From Nocardioides iriomotensis (lineage in GTDB: Bacteria > Actinomycetota > Actinomycetes > Propionibacteriales > Nocardioidaceae), in assembly GCF_004168035.1 (NCBI RefSeq), contig NZ_SDPU01000025.1, positions 1 to 64,000 of the forward strand: a DNA stretch of 64,000 nt. The letters are read 5' to 3'. Positions 25,924-34,268 of this stretch are shown here, in pieces. The notes beneath the pieces are model-generated. The model made no database searches. It worked only from the letters and a program-made list of their open reading frames with translations, and had not been told where the DNA came from. A program made the translations under genes and the position numbers. Each line of letters opens with the position of its first letter. The first letter of the stretch is position 1.

Positions 25924-26433
25924 ATGCTCCTCGACACCCTCCTGGCGGCCGCGGCCCACGTCTCCGGCCGGCTGCTGCCCGGCCTGGCCCTGGGCGTCGC
26001 GGTCGGCGCGGCGCTCGCCGTGCTCGCCGCCCGGACCCGGCCGGGGCTGACCTGGCTCGCGGTCGTGCCCGAGATCGTGCTGGTGACCGCCTGGTTCGCG
26101 CCCGGCGTGGCGCTGGCCGCCGTCTGCGCCGGCGTGCCGGTGCTCGTGCTGACCTCCACCGCACTCCGGCACCCGGACGTGGCGCTGGCCGAGGCGATGG
26201 GCACGCTGCCCCTCTCCCGGCGGCAGGTGCTGCGGCACGTCGTGCTGCCGGCCGCCCTGCCCCGGCTCTTCCTCGGTGTGCGGATCGGGGCGGCCGCCGC
26301 CGTGCTCGGTCTGCTGGCCGTCGAGACGTTCGGTGCCGCAGACGCGCTCGTCCTCGCGACCGTGGCGCTGCTCGGCGCGCTGACCCTGGTCCTCGTGCGC
26401 GGCCTGGAGAAGCGGGTGCTGGCGTGGCGATGA
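25924..26433 (+). CDS. short ABC permease, SsuC-like, N-terminus missing
   Basis: A 169-residue membrane protein matching only the C-terminal two thirds of SsuC/TauC-type permeases (usually about 250-270 residues). Four to five hydrophobic segments are visible. The EAA loop that contacts the ATPase is recognisable in LAEAMGTLPLSRRQVLRHVV followed by LPAALPRLF. No further permease sequence is open upstream: the preceding bases belong to the inverted repeat and the SseB start. The stop overlaps the next ATG as ATGA. With a catalytically degenerate ATPase next to it and no binding protein in the window, active transport is doubtful. Confidence 0.75.
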   Translation: MLLDTLLAAAAHVSGRLLPGLALGVAVGAALAVLAARTRPGLTWLAVVPEIVLVTAWFAPGVALAAVCAGVPVLVLTSTALRHPDVALAEAMGTLPLSRRQVLRHVVLPAALPRLFLGVRIGAAAAVLGLLAVETFGAADALVLATVALLGALTLVLVRGLEKRVLAWR

Positions 26434-27182
26434 GCGTGCCGACGACCCTCGAGCCACGCCGGGCCCACCGCGGGCGGCGGCGCGGCAAGCGGCGGCTGCG
26501 CCGGCGTCCGGTCTGGCACCCGGAGATCCCCGAGGGGTCGGTCGCGGTCGTCACCGACGTCACCCGCCGGTTCGGCACCGACCTGACGGTGGGCCACGGC
26601 GAGCTCGTCGTGCTGCTCGGACGGTCCGGCACCGCCGGCACGGACCTGCTCCGCTGCCTCGGCGGCCTCGACCGTCCGGTCCCCGGCACGGTGCAGGTCA
26701 CGGGCAGCGTGGCCACGGTCTTCCGCGAGCCCCGCCTGCTCCCCTGGCGCAGCGTGCAGGACAACGTCGCCCTGGCCCTGCTGGGCACCCGCCTGCAGGC
26801 CGTCCGGCGGGAGAAGGCGCGCCGCGTCCTCGAGGACGTCGGCCTCGGCGACCGCCGCGCCGCGTGGCCGGCCGGGCTCACCCCGGACGAGGCCGCCCGC
26901 GCCGCGCTCGCCCGCGGCCTCGTGTCCCGGCCCGACCTGCTGTTGGTCGACGACCCGTTCGCCCCGCTCGCCGCCGGGGACCGTCGCCGCCTCGCTCGCA
27001 CCGTCCGCCGGCTCTGGGAGCGCGAGCGGCCGGCCGTCCTCGTCACCACCGACGACCCCGCCGTGGCCCGGGCCCTCGGAGGCCGGGTCGTCCCGCTGGA
27101 CCCCACGCTCGCCCCCACACCCGAAGCGCCCGAAGCACCCGCACCCGACGCACCCGAGAAGGAGCACCCTGCATGTCCCTGA
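26430..27182 (+). CDS. SsuB-like ABC cassette lacking its catalytic motifs
   Basis: A 250-residue protein plainly derived from SsuB (VFREPRLLPWRSVQDNVALA), but with every catalytic element changed. Walker A reads GRSGTAGTD at residues 64-72, without the GK[ST] lysine. The Q-loop Gln is Arg99. The signature LSGGQ is LTPDE at 150-154. Walker B has DD instead of DE at 174-175, and the H-loop His is Thr207. The N-terminus has a strongly basic stretch (RGRRRGKRRLRRRP). It should not hydrolyse ATP in the usual way. The frame is intact and codon use is normal, so it looks kept rather than decaying. Confidence 0.8.
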   Translation: MSVPTTLEPRRAHRGRRRGKRRLRRRPVWHPEIPEGSVAVVTDVTRRFGTDLTVGHGELVVLLGRSGTAGTDLLRCLGGLDRPVPGTVQVTGSVATVFREPRLLPWRSVQDNVALALLGTRLQAVRREKARRVLEDVGLGDRRAAWPAGLTPDEAARAALARGLVSRPDLLLVDDPFAPLAAGDRRRLARTVRRLWERERPAVLVTTDDPAVARALGGRVVPLDPTLAPTPEAPEAPAPDAPEKEHPACP

Positions 27183-28333
27183 AGCTGCACTGGTTCCTGC
27201 CCACCACCGGCGACTCCCGCGGCCTGGGCGCCGGCGGTCACGGCGTCAGCAAGGGCCTCGGCAGCGACGGCCGGCCCGGCCTGCGTGAGCCCTCCATCGA
27301 CAACCTCGCCGCCGTCGCGCGGGCGGCCGACCAGCTCGGCTTCGAGGGCGCGCTGACGCCGACCGGCACCTGGTGCGAGGACGCCTGGCTGGTCACGTCG
27401 GCGCTGATCCGCGAGACGCGGCGGCTGAAGTTCCTGGTCGCGTTCCGGCCCGGGCTCACCAGCCCGACGCTGGCCGCGCAGATGGCGGCGACCTTCCAGC
27501 GCATCTCCGGCGGCCGACTGATGCTCAACGTCGTCACCGGCGGCGACCCCGTCGAGCAGCGGCGGTTCGGCGACCACCTCTCGCACGACCAGCGCTACGC
27601 GCGCACCGACGAGTTCCTCGACGTCGTGCGCGGGGCGTGGACGCGGGCGCCGTACGACTTCACCGGCGAGCACTACCAGGTCGAGAACGCCGAGGTGCGC
27701 CGGCCGCTCGACCCGGTCCCGCCGATCTACTTCGGCGGCTCGTCCGACGCCGCGCTGCCCGTCGCCGCCCGGCACGCCGACGTCTACCTCACCTGGGGCG
27801 AGCCGCCCGCCCAGGTCGCGGAGAAGATCGCCCGGGTCCGCGCGCTCGCCGAGGACCAGGGCCGCGACCTCCGCTTCGGGCTGCGGGTGCACACGCTCAG
27901 CCGCGACACCAGTGCGGCGGCGTGGGAGCACGCCCAGTGGATGCTCGACGGGCTGTCCGCCTCGGACATCGAGAACGCCCAGGCCGTGCTGGCCCGGATG
28001 GACTCGGTCGGGCAGTCCCGGATGCGCACGCTGCACGGCGGCCGGACGACGTTCGCCTCGGCCCACGAGCTGGAGATCCACCCCGGGCTCTGGGCCGGCG
28101 TCGGGCTGGTGCGCGGCGGGGCCGGCACCTCGCTCGTCGGGTCGCACGAGGAGGTGGCCGACCTGATCGAGGAGTACGTCGCCGCCGGCGTCGACGAGCT
28201 CGTGCTGTCCGGCTACCCGCACGTGGAGGAGGCGTACTGGTTCGCCGAGGGCGTCATGCCCGTCCTCCGCTCCCGCGGACTTCTCGGCGAGGAGTCGCTT
28301 CTTCAGGCTCCTCGGCGGCGTGTCGTCGCATAA
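27173..28333 (+). CDS. ssuD: FMNH2-dependent alkanesulfonate monooxygenase
   Basis: Bacterial luciferase-family enzyme that releases sulfite from alkanesulfonates, giving sulfur under starvation. The 386-residue protein begins LKLHWFLPTTGDSRGL and includes GFEGALTPTGTWCEDAW (with the active-site Cys region), FRPGLTSPTLAAQMAAT, and LMLNVVTGGDPVEQRRFGD. A strong site, GAGAAGGAGC, precedes the ATG by about 7 nt, so it can be translated independently of the upstream pseudo-ATPase, whose last 10 bp it overlaps. No SsuE flavin reductase is in the window. Substrate range is inferred from the family. Confidence 0.93.
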   Translation: MSLKLHWFLPTTGDSRGLGAGGHGVSKGLGSDGRPGLREPSIDNLAAVARAADQLGFEGALTPTGTWCEDAWLVTSALIRETRRLKFLVAFRPGLTSPTLAAQMAATFQRISGGRLMLNVVTGGDPVEQRRFGDHLSHDQRYARTDEFLDVVRGAWTRAPYDFTGEHYQVENAEVRRPLDPVPPIYFGGSSDAALPVAARHADVYLTWGEPPAQVAEKIARVRALAEDQGRDLRFGLRVHTLSRDTSAAAWEHAQWMLDGLSASDIENAQAVLARMDSVGQSRMRTLHGGRTTFASAHELEIHPGLWAGVGLVRGGAGTSLVGSHEEVADLIEEYVAAGVDELVLSGYPHVEEAYWFAEGVMPVLRSRGLLGEESLLQAPRRRVVA

Positions 28334-28363
28334 GTGACACCTGGGTCGGCTCCGCGGGGCCCG

Positions 28364-28369
28364 TAGGCT
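28364..28369 (+). promoter_or_regulatory. -10 box TAGGCT, leaderless start of membrane-protein gene
   Basis: TAGGCT-GGGCGC-GTG. The GTG at 28376 is 6 nt after the box. Confidence 0.6.
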
Positions 28370-28375
28370 GGGCGC

Positions 28376-28858
28376 GTGGGCGAGTACGACGCGACGACCT
28401 GGCAGGCAATCGGCATCACGCTGACCGTGGTCGGGGTGGTGCTGAGCTTCCTGGCCTGGCGCTCCCGCGGAGCCGCTGCCGGCCTGCGCGGCCTGGCCTG
28501 GTCGCTGATCCCCCTGGCGGCGGCGATGACCGGGCTGCTGCGCGTCGTCTTCGAGGTCACCGAGTCGGTGTCGTCGTGGGCGGTCCGGCTGGTGTTCAGC
28601 CCGGTCGTCTGGAGCGGCATCGTCGTCGGCGGCGTCTCGGTGGCGTTGTTCGTGGTGTCCGGCCTGCTCCGTCGCCGCGGCGGCGGGCGGCCCACCCGCA
28701 AGGAGCGCAAGGCGCAGAAGGCCGCGGCCGCCGGCTCCTCCCCCGCCGCCGTCACGTCGACCGGGACGACGCCGGCCCGGCAGCAGGGCACGCCGGCCAC
28801 GCAGGACGACGACATGGCCGACATCGAGGCGATCCTGAAGAAGCACGGCATCTCGTGA
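28376..28858 (+). CDS. small membrane protein of unknown function
   Basis: A 160-residue protein with three or four hydrophobic segments: AIGITLTVVGVVLSFLAW, a central LIPLAAAMTGLL, and SGIVVGGVSVALFVVSGLL. A basic stretch (RPTRKERKAQK) and a flexible Ala/Thr/Pro linker follow. It ends in an acidic-to-helical tail, DDDMADIEAILKKHGIS, which looks like a short conserved interaction motif. I do not recognise the family. It starts a plus-strand run: the next gene's GTG overlaps its stop (GTGA), so it is coupled to the PLP enzyme. Confidence 0.7.
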   Translation: MGEYDATTWQAIGITLTVVGVVLSFLAWRSRGAAAGLRGLAWSLIPLAAAMTGLLRVVFEVTESVSSWAVRLVFSPVVWSGIVVGGVSVALFVVSGLLRRRGGGRPTRKERKAQKAAAAGSSPAAVTSTGTTPARQQGTPATQDDDMADIEAILKKHGIS

Positions 28859-30078
28859 CCGCCGAGCTGGACGGGCTCGTCGCCCGGCACCGGCTCGCGA
28901 CCCGCCTCACTGCGGCGGTGGCCGCGCTCGACCCGGCTCCGTCGACCCCGACGTACGTCGTGGACCTCGACGCGTTCGACGCCAACGCCGCGGACCTCGC
29001 CCGCCGGGCCGCCGGCACGCCGGTCCGGGTCGCCACCAAGTCGCTGCGCGTCCCCGCACTGGTGAGCCGGGCTCTGGAGCAGCCCGGCTTCCACGGCGTC
29101 CTCGCCTACGCGTTGCGCGAGGCGCTGTGGCTGCACGAGCAGGGGCTCGGCGACGACATCGTGCTGGGCTACCCGACCGTCGACCGGGCGGCCCTGGGCC
29201 GGTTGACCGGCGACGCGGCCGCGGCCGCCGCGGTCACGCTGATGGTCGACGACGTGGCGCAGCTCGATGCCGTCGACGCCGCCCGCACCTCCGACGTCCC
29301 GGTGCGGGTCGCCCTGGACGTCGACGCCGGGCTGCGCGTCGGCTCGACCCACGTCGGCCCCAAGCGGTCCCCGCTGCACGACGTGGGCCAGGTGCTCGAC
29401 GTCGCCCGCGCCGTGGTCGAGCGGCCGGGCTTCGCGCTGGTCGGCGCGATGACCTACGAGGGGCAGGTCGCCGGTGTCCCGGACGACGTCCCCGACCAGC
29501 GCGCGCGGTCCCTCGTCGTACGGCGGATCAAGCACGCGTCGGTCTCCCAGCTCGCCCGCCGCCGCGCCGAGGTGGTCGCCGCCCTGCGCGACCTCGCGGA
29601 CCTGGAGTTCCTCAACGCCGGCGGCTCCGGCAGCATCGAGACGTCGACGGGCGACCCCTCCGTCACCGAGGTGACCGCCGGGTCGGGCCTGCTCGTGCCG
29701 GCCTTGTTCGACCACTACCGCAGCTTCACCCCGCGTCCCGCGGCGTACTTCGCCGTCCCCGTCGTACGGCGTCCCGCGGAGGACTGCGTGACGGTAGCCG
29801 GCGGCGGGCTGGTCGCCTCGGGCCCGAGCGGCAGGGACCGGTCGCCGCTGCCCTGGGCGCCGCCCGGGCTGCACCTGACCGGCCTCGAGGGCGCCGGCGA
29901 GGTGCAGACCCCGCTCGTCGGCCCGGGCGCGGGGACGCTGCGCATCGGCGACCTGGTGTGGTTCCGGCACGCGAAGTCCGGCGAGGTCGCGGAGCACGTC
30001 CGGCACGCCCACCTGGTGCGCGGGGACGAGGTCGTCGACGTGGTGCCGACCTACCGCGGCACCGGCCACGCCTGGTGA
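28855..30078 (+). CDS. PLP-dependent amino acid deaminase/aldolase (D-threonine aldolase/D-serine dehydratase-like)
   Basis: A 407-residue fold-type III PLP enzyme (alanine-racemase-like barrel) of the DSD1/D-threonine aldolase class. The PLP lysine is in TPVRVATKSLRVPAL near residue 63. TPTYVVDLDAFDAN is the usual N-terminal strand. FLNAGGSGSIETSTGDPSVT binds the cofactor phosphate. The C-terminal domain contains VTVAGGGLVASG and IGDLVWFRHAKSGEVAEH. It is likely to act on a D-hydroxy amino acid, but the substrate is unknown. It is coupled to the membrane protein upstream and the small kinase downstream by 4-bp overlaps. Confidence 0.82.
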   Translation: MTAELDGLVARHRLATRLTAAVAALDPAPSTPTYVVDLDAFDANAADLARRAAGTPVRVATKSLRVPALVSRALEQPGFHGVLAYALREALWLHEQGLGDDIVLGYPTVDRAALGRLTGDAAAAAAVTLMVDDVAQLDAVDAARTSDVPVRVALDVDAGLRVGSTHVGPKRSPLHDVGQVLDVARAVVERPGFALVGAMTYEGQVAGVPDDVPDQRARSLVVRRIKHASVSQLARRRAEVVAALRDLADLEFLNAGGSGSIETSTGDPSVTEVTAGSGLLVPALFDHYRSFTPRPAAYFAVPVVRRPAEDCVTVAGGGLVASGPSGRDRSPLPWAPPGLHLTGLEGAGEVQTPLVGPGAGTLRIGDLVWFRHAKSGEVAEHVRHAHLVRGDEVVDVVPTYRGTGHAW

Positions 30079-30632
30079 ACGACGACGACCCGGCGGCCGA
30101 GGTCGTCCGGCGCACGCTGGCCGCGCCACCCTCGCTGGGAACGCGTCGGCTGGTGTGCCTGGACGGCCCCGCCGGCTCGGGCAAGACCACGCTCGCGGCC
30201 CGGGTCCGCCGGGCGGTGCCGGCCGAGGTCCCGTGCCGCGTCGTGCACCTCGACGACCTGTACCCGGGCTGGGACGGCCTGCGCGCCGGGGTCGAGCACG
30301 TCGTGGAGACCGTCGTGCGGCCGTTCGCCGAGGGACGGCCCGGCCGCTACCGGCGCTGGGACTGGCACGCCTCGGCGCCGGGCCCCTGGGTGGACGTGCC
30401 GCTCGTCGACCTGCTCGTGCTGGAGGGCGTCGGCGCCGGCTCGCTGCTCGTTGACGACCTGGTCACGACGCTGGTGTGGGTCGAGGCGGACCACGACGTC
30501 CGGCTGGCCCGCGGCGTGCAGCGCGAGGGGGTCGCCTCGCGCGACGACTTCGTGGCGTGGATGGCGAGCGAGGCGCCGTACCTCGACGAGCAGCGCACCC
30601 GCGCCCGCGCGGACCTCGTCGTGCGCACCTGA
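30075..30632 (+). CDS. uridine kinase-like P-loop NTPase
   Basis: A 185-residue P-loop protein. Walker A is LDGPAGSGKTTLAARV near residue 30, followed by the acidic HLDDLYPGWDGL that resembles the acceptor region of uridine/pantothenate kinases, and a lid-like RYRRWDWHA segment. LLVLEGVGAG fits the third catalytic strand. It starts with GTG overlapping the upstream stop. Substrate is not certain: small actinobacterial members are often annotated as uridine kinase-like without biochemical proof. Confidence 0.75.
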   Translation: MNDDDPAAEVVRRTLAAPPSLGTRRLVCLDGPAGSGKTTLAARVRRAVPAEVPCRVVHLDDLYPGWDGLRAGVEHVVETVVRPFAEGRPGRYRRWDWHASAPGPWVDVPLVDLLVLEGVGAGSLLVDDLVTTLVWVEADHDVRLARGVQREGVASRDDFVAWMASEAPYLDEQRTRARADLVVRT

Positions 30633-30647
30633 CCGACCTACCCTGGG

Positions 30648-31451
30648 ATGGTGCCCATGGTCGCCCTGGGGCGGGTGCGGCTCCACTACGAGGAGCGGGG
30701 CGCCGGGACGCCGGTCCTCGGCGTCCACGGCAGCCCGGGCTCGGCTGCCCTGTGGCAGGACGCCGCCCGCGACCTGGGCCGGCACGGGCGCTGCATCACG
30801 TACGACCGGCGCGGGTTCGGCCGCAGCCCGCTGCCCGACGGCACCTCGGCGCTCGACCTCGACGACCACGTCGACGACGCCCTGGCCCTGCTGGACGCGC
30901 TGGCCGCGCGGCCCGCTGTGGTCGTCGGCCGGAGCACCGGCGGGCTCGTCGCCCTCGCGCTCGCCCTGCGTGAACCGGAGGCGGTGCTGGGCCTGGCGCT
31001 GCTGGAGCCCACGGTCGTCACGCTCGACCGGGTCGCGAGCGCCTGGACGACCAGGCAGCGCGAGCGCGTCTTCGCCGCCGAGGCCGCCGAGCCCGGCTCG
31101 GCCGCTCGGGCCGTCGTGGTCGACGCGCTGGGTGAGGGGGTGTGGGAGGCCTGGCCGTCGCAGGTGCGCGACGTGCTGACGCGAAGCTCGGCGGCGGTGC
31201 TCGCCGAGGCCCGTGGTGAGGGGCTGGACCTGAGCCCGAAGCCGCTGGTCGTCGACCCTGACGCCCTCGCCGCGCTCCCGATGCCGGTGCTCCTGGTGTC
31301 CGGTGAGGACTCCCCCACCCCGCTGCGGGCGGTCGTGGCCCGACTGGCGACGGCGATGCCCGACGCGATGTCCTTCGTCGTCCCGGGCGGGCACCTGATC
31401 GACCCGGCGCACCCCGAGATCCTGGCTTTCGTGGACCGGCTGACGGTGTAG
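30648..31451 (+). CDS. alpha/beta hydrolase
   Basis: A 267-residue alpha/beta-hydrolase. The oxyanion segment is GVHGSPGSAALWQ, the nucleophile elbow GRSTG near residue 98 (Ser), an acid in LLVSGEDSPTP, and the catalytic His in VPGGHLIDPAHPE. Strand order and length fit a serine ester or epoxide-type hydrolase; the substrate is unknown. TACCCT lies at 30639-30644, which would place a leaderless start at GTG 30651. ATG 30648 and ATG 30657 are alternatives. It is 15 bp after the kinase gene. Confidence 0.85.
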   Translation: MVPMVALGRVRLHYEERGAGTPVLGVHGSPGSAALWQDAARDLGRHGRCITYDRRGFGRSPLPDGTSALDLDDHVDDALALLDALAARPAVVVGRSTGGLVALALALREPEAVLGLALLEPTVVTLDRVASAWTTRQRERVFAAEAAEPGSAARAVVVDALGEGVWEAWPSQVRDVLTRSSAAVLAEARGEGLDLSPKPLVVDPDALAALPMPVLLVSGEDSPTPLRAVVARLATAMPDAMSFVVPGGHLIDPAHPEILAFVDRLTV

Positions 31452-31456
31452 CCGGT

Positions 31457-32572
31457 CTACCGCAGCCGGCGCAGCGCCCGGCGCCACAGGCTGGGCGGCG
31501 GGGCCGGCCGGCGCGGCCGCCTCTTGCGGCGACGGCGCTCCCGGCGCGGCTGCACGAGCATCGTCGCCATCGCCTTCGCGGCGGCCGCCGCGACGTCGGC
31601 GTCGGTGACCGTCTGCGCGTCGTCGGTGTACGACGCCGGCACCGGCACGAGGTCGTCGAGCGTGCCGACCACGTCGTACCCGCCCGAGCGGAGCGCGGCG
31701 AGGTGCTCGTCGGTAACGCCGCGGGCCCAGCCGTCGAGCCGGCGCGGCATCAGTGCCGGAGTGCCGCCCTGCGCGGAGAGGATCCGCTTTCCGAGGTACA
31801 TCTTCCCGGCGGCGCGGTAGGCCTGCCGCTTGCGCAGCCGGCCGCCGAGCTCGACGTTCACCCGGCGCAGCAGCTCGGTCTGCACCAGCCCGAGCGAGAC
31901 GTTCCGCCGCGGCACGCGGGTGTCGAGCGCGGCCGGGTCGACCTCCAGCACCTGGCAGAACCGCGACAGCAGCACCGCCGGGTCGGTGCCGGACGGCGGG
32001 ACGGTGACCACGTGCACCCGCTCCGGGGGTACGGCGGCCGTCCAGCGCTCGAGCACGGCGGGGACGTCCTGGGACGCCCAGAAGTCGCGCGAGCGGCGGC
32101 GCCGCCCGACGACGACGTCGAGGTACTGCTCGTAGGTGTAGCGGCGTCGCGCGGTCACCTTCTGCTGCCACACCGACGGCACCTGGCGGGCGAGGTCGCG
32201 AACCGTGAGCACCACGTGCACCTCGGTGCCGGCGAGGTGCTCGACCAGCCGCCGTACCTGCTCCCCGGTCGCCGGCGCCAGCGACTCCTCGGTGAGCAGG
32301 TAGCGGGTCGGCGCGCCCGGTTGACCCGCGGCGGCGAGCAGGCTCGCGAGGCGGGTGTCCAGGGCGGCCAGGCCCCCGGCCTCCCGCTCGCGCACGTCAA
32401 GCATCACCCGGAAGGTCGCTCGTTTGCTGCCGGGGAGCATCGCCAGGCCCTGCGAGGCGAGCGCGTCGCGGGACTTCCAGAAGACCGACTGGAGGTAGGA
32501 CGTGCCCGTCTTCTGCAGGCCGATGTGGACGTACGTGCGGGGCAAGGGGTGCTCGGGCACCCGGTCATCCAA
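31457..32572 (-). CDS. sulfotransferase-like protein
   Basis: A 371-residue protein that starts with YVHIGLQKTGTSYLQSVFW, which carries the 5'-phosphosulfate-binding loop (QKTGTSYLQ) of PAPS sulfotransferases. VVLTVRDLARQVPSVWQQ near residue 125 is the 3'-phosphate-binding strand and helix. A strongly basic C-terminal tail (RRERRRRKRRPRRP) follows. The acceptor is unknown; this group often modifies cell-surface glycans or lipids in Actinobacteria. The TTG start overlaps the GNAT gene end by 8 bp. GTG at 32560 is an alternative. It converges on the hydrolase gene with only 5 bp between stops. Confidence 0.78.
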   Translation of the reverse strand: MDDRVPEHPLPRTYVHIGLQKTGTSYLQSVFWKSRDALASQGLAMLPGSKRATFRVMLDVREREAGGLAALDTRLASLLAAAGQPGAPTRYLLTEESLAPATGEQVRRLVEHLAGTEVHVVLTVRDLARQVPSVWQQKVTARRRYTYEQYLDVVVGRRRRSRDFWASQDVPAVLERWTAAVPPERVHVVTVPPSGTDPAVLLSRFCQVLEVDPAALDTRVPRRNVSLGLVQTELLRRVNVELGGRLRKRQAYRAAGKMYLGKRILSAQGGTPALMPRRLDGWARGVTDEHLAALRSGGYDVVGTLDDLVPVPASYTDDAQTVTDADVAAAAAKAMATMLVQPRRERRRRKRRPRRPAPPPSLWRRALRRLR

Positions 32573-33554
32573 GCACGGGGTCCCGGTGCAGCGCGTAGTT
32601 GGTCCAGCGGCTCTCGACCTCGAACCCGGAGCGCTCGTAGATGCCCAGCGCGCCGGTCGGGTTCTCGGAGTCCACGTCGAGCGAGGACTCGTCGAAGCCG
32701 GCCTCGCGGTAGCGGACCAGCGCGTGCCGGAGCATGGTGCCGGCCACGCCGCGACCGCGGTGCTCGCGGCGGGTGCCGACCTTCGCGACGTACGCCTCCC
32801 TCCGGCCGGTGGCCTCGAAGTAGGCGTCGAACTCGTTGGACTGGATGTAGGCGACGACCACGTCGGGCGCGGACTCCTCGACCACCAGCAGGCTCAGCTC
32901 GGGGCGGAAGTTGCGGCTGTCGCTGACCCACTGCTTCCACATCACGTCGGTCCACGGCGTGAAGTTGGGGTGGTCGACGAAGGCCGCGTTGTGCGCCTCG
33001 AGCATGGCCCGGTCCAGCTCCGGCGTGTAGGTCCGCATCCGGAGACCCGCGGGCAGCTCCGGCAGGTCGGCGCCCGCGTCGAGCCGGGACAGGTCGGCGC
33101 GCATCACGAAGTTCCAGCGCTCCGCCTCGAAGCCGTGCGCGGCGAGCAGCGCGGCCTGGGCCTCGTTGCTGGTGAGGCCGGAGAGGGAGTACTTCGCGGG
33201 CAGGTCGGGGTGCTTCTCGTGGTGCACCTCGTCGGCCCGGGCGACCATCGCCCCGACGAGCCGGTCCCCGATCCCCTCGCCGCGCCGGGCCGGGTTGACC
33301 GAGCCCTCGACGTGCACCTTCTGGTGGGTGTCGTCGGTGGAGCGGGGGTAGATCGCGAAGTAGCCGACGAGGTCGCCGGCGTCGTACGCGCCGACGATGT
33401 CCTTGCCGACCTCGATGTCGGGGTTGGCGAACTCCTCCTCGAGGTCGGCCTCGTTGTAGTGCTCACCGGTCGCGTCGACCGCCTCCACGGCGGCCAGGTG
33501 CCGGGCGAGGGCCGGGATGTCGTCGGTGAGCAGCGGGCGCAGGGTGAGGTCCAC
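32565..33554 (-). CDS. tandem GNAT N-acetyltransferase
   Basis: A 329-residue protein with two GNAT-type halves, as in mycothiol synthase-like proteins. The first has ARRGEGIGDRLVGAMVAR (acetyl-CoA loop, residues ~90-107). The second has VGTRREHRGRGVAGTMLRHA near residues 255-275, with the canonical RxxGxG/A pattern, and ALGIYERSGFEVE after it. The substrate is unknown. It begins with GTG 6 nt after TAGTCT, so it is probably leaderless, and it diverges from the ABC exporter genes. Confidence 0.87.
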   Translation of the reverse strand: MDLTLRPLLTDDIPALARHLAAVEAVDATGEHYNEADLEEEFANPDIEVGKDIVGAYDAGDLVGYFAIYPRSTDDTHQKVHVEGSVNPARRGEGIGDRLVGAMVARADEVHHEKHPDLPAKYSLSGLTSNEAQAALLAAHGFEAERWNFVMRADLSRLDAGADLPELPAGLRMRTYTPELDRAMLEAHNAAFVDHPNFTPWTDVMWKQWVSDSRNFRPELSLLVVEESAPDVVVAYIQSNEFDAYFEATGRREAYVAKVGTRREHRGRGVAGTMLRHALVRYREAGFDESSLDVDSENPTGALGIYERSGFEVESRWTNYALHRDPVLG

Positions 33555-33560
33555 GCCAGG

Positions 33561-33566
33561 AGACTA
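33561..33566 (-). promoter_or_regulatory. -10 box TAGTCT, leaderless GNAT gene start
   Basis: TAGTCT-CCTGGC-GTG on the minus strand, 43 bp from the opposite-facing promoter of the ABC genes. Confidence 0.6.
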
Positions 33567-33608
33567 GGAGCCGGGCCGCGGGTCCGCACCCGACTTTCGA
33601 GGCCTGGC

Positions 33609-33614
33609 TAGGTT
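33609..33614 (+). promoter_or_regulatory. -10 box TAGGTT, leaderless ABC ATPase start
   Basis: TAGGTT-GCCTGG-ATG, with the ATG at 33621. No ribosome site is seen. Confidence 0.6.
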
Positions 33615-33620
33615 GCCTGG

Positions 33621-34268
33621 ATGGACTCCCCTTCGGTGTCGGAGCCGGTGCTGCGGGTGCGCGGCCTGACCCAGCGGTACGGCGACCTCACGGTGATCGA
33701 CGGCCTCGACCTCGACGTGCCGCCCGGCACCGCGGTGGCGCTGGTCGGGCCGAACGGCTCGGGCAAGTCGACCCTGCTGCGCTGCCTCACCGGGCTCGAC
33801 TCGGCCGCCGCCGGCACGGTCGAGCTGGACGGGCGGCCGCTCGACGAGCGCGCCGTCGCCACCCGCCGCGCCCTGGCGGTGGTCACCGACGACCTGGACT
33901 TCTTCCCCGACCTCAGCGTCGTGGAGCACCTCGACCTGGTCGCGTCGGCGCACGGTGTCGACGACGTGCACGCCGCGGTCGACGAGGTGCTCTCCGCGAT
34001 CGGGCTCTCCGCGCAGGCGGGCCAGCTACCCGGGACGCTGTCGTCCGGCCAGCGGCGGCGGCTCGCCCTGGCCACGGTGTTCGTGCGGCCGCGCCGGCTG
34101 ATGGTGCTCGACGAGCCGGAGCAGCGGCTCGACACCGACGGCGTCGCCTGGCTCGGCGACCGGCTGCGCGCCGACGTGGACGCGGGCGCGGCCCTCGTGT
34201 TCGCCAGCCACGACCCGGACCTCGTCGAGCGGGTCGCCGACACGGTGCTCGACCTGGGTGCCTCGTGA
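33621..34268 (+). CDS. ABC transporter ATP-binding protein
   Basis: A 215-residue ABC cassette with intact motifs: Walker A VGPNGSGKSTLLRCLTG, signature LSSGQRRRLALA, Walker B LMVLDEPE, and H-loop FASHDPDL. It pairs with the next gene, a multi-span permease, whose GTG overlaps its stop. No binding protein is present, so this is likely an exporter or a membrane-protein complex of unknown cargo. Confidence 0.9.
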   Translation: MDSPSVSEPVLRVRGLTQRYGDLTVIDGLDLDVPPGTAVALVGPNGSGKSTLLRCLTGLDSAAAGTVELDGRPLDERAVATRRALAVVTDDLDFFPDLSVVEHLDLVASAHGVDDVHAAVDEVLSAIGLSAQAGQLPGTLSSGQRRRLALATVFVRPRRLMVLDEPEQRLDTDGVAWLGDRLRADVDAGAALVFASHDPDLVERVADTVLDLGAS

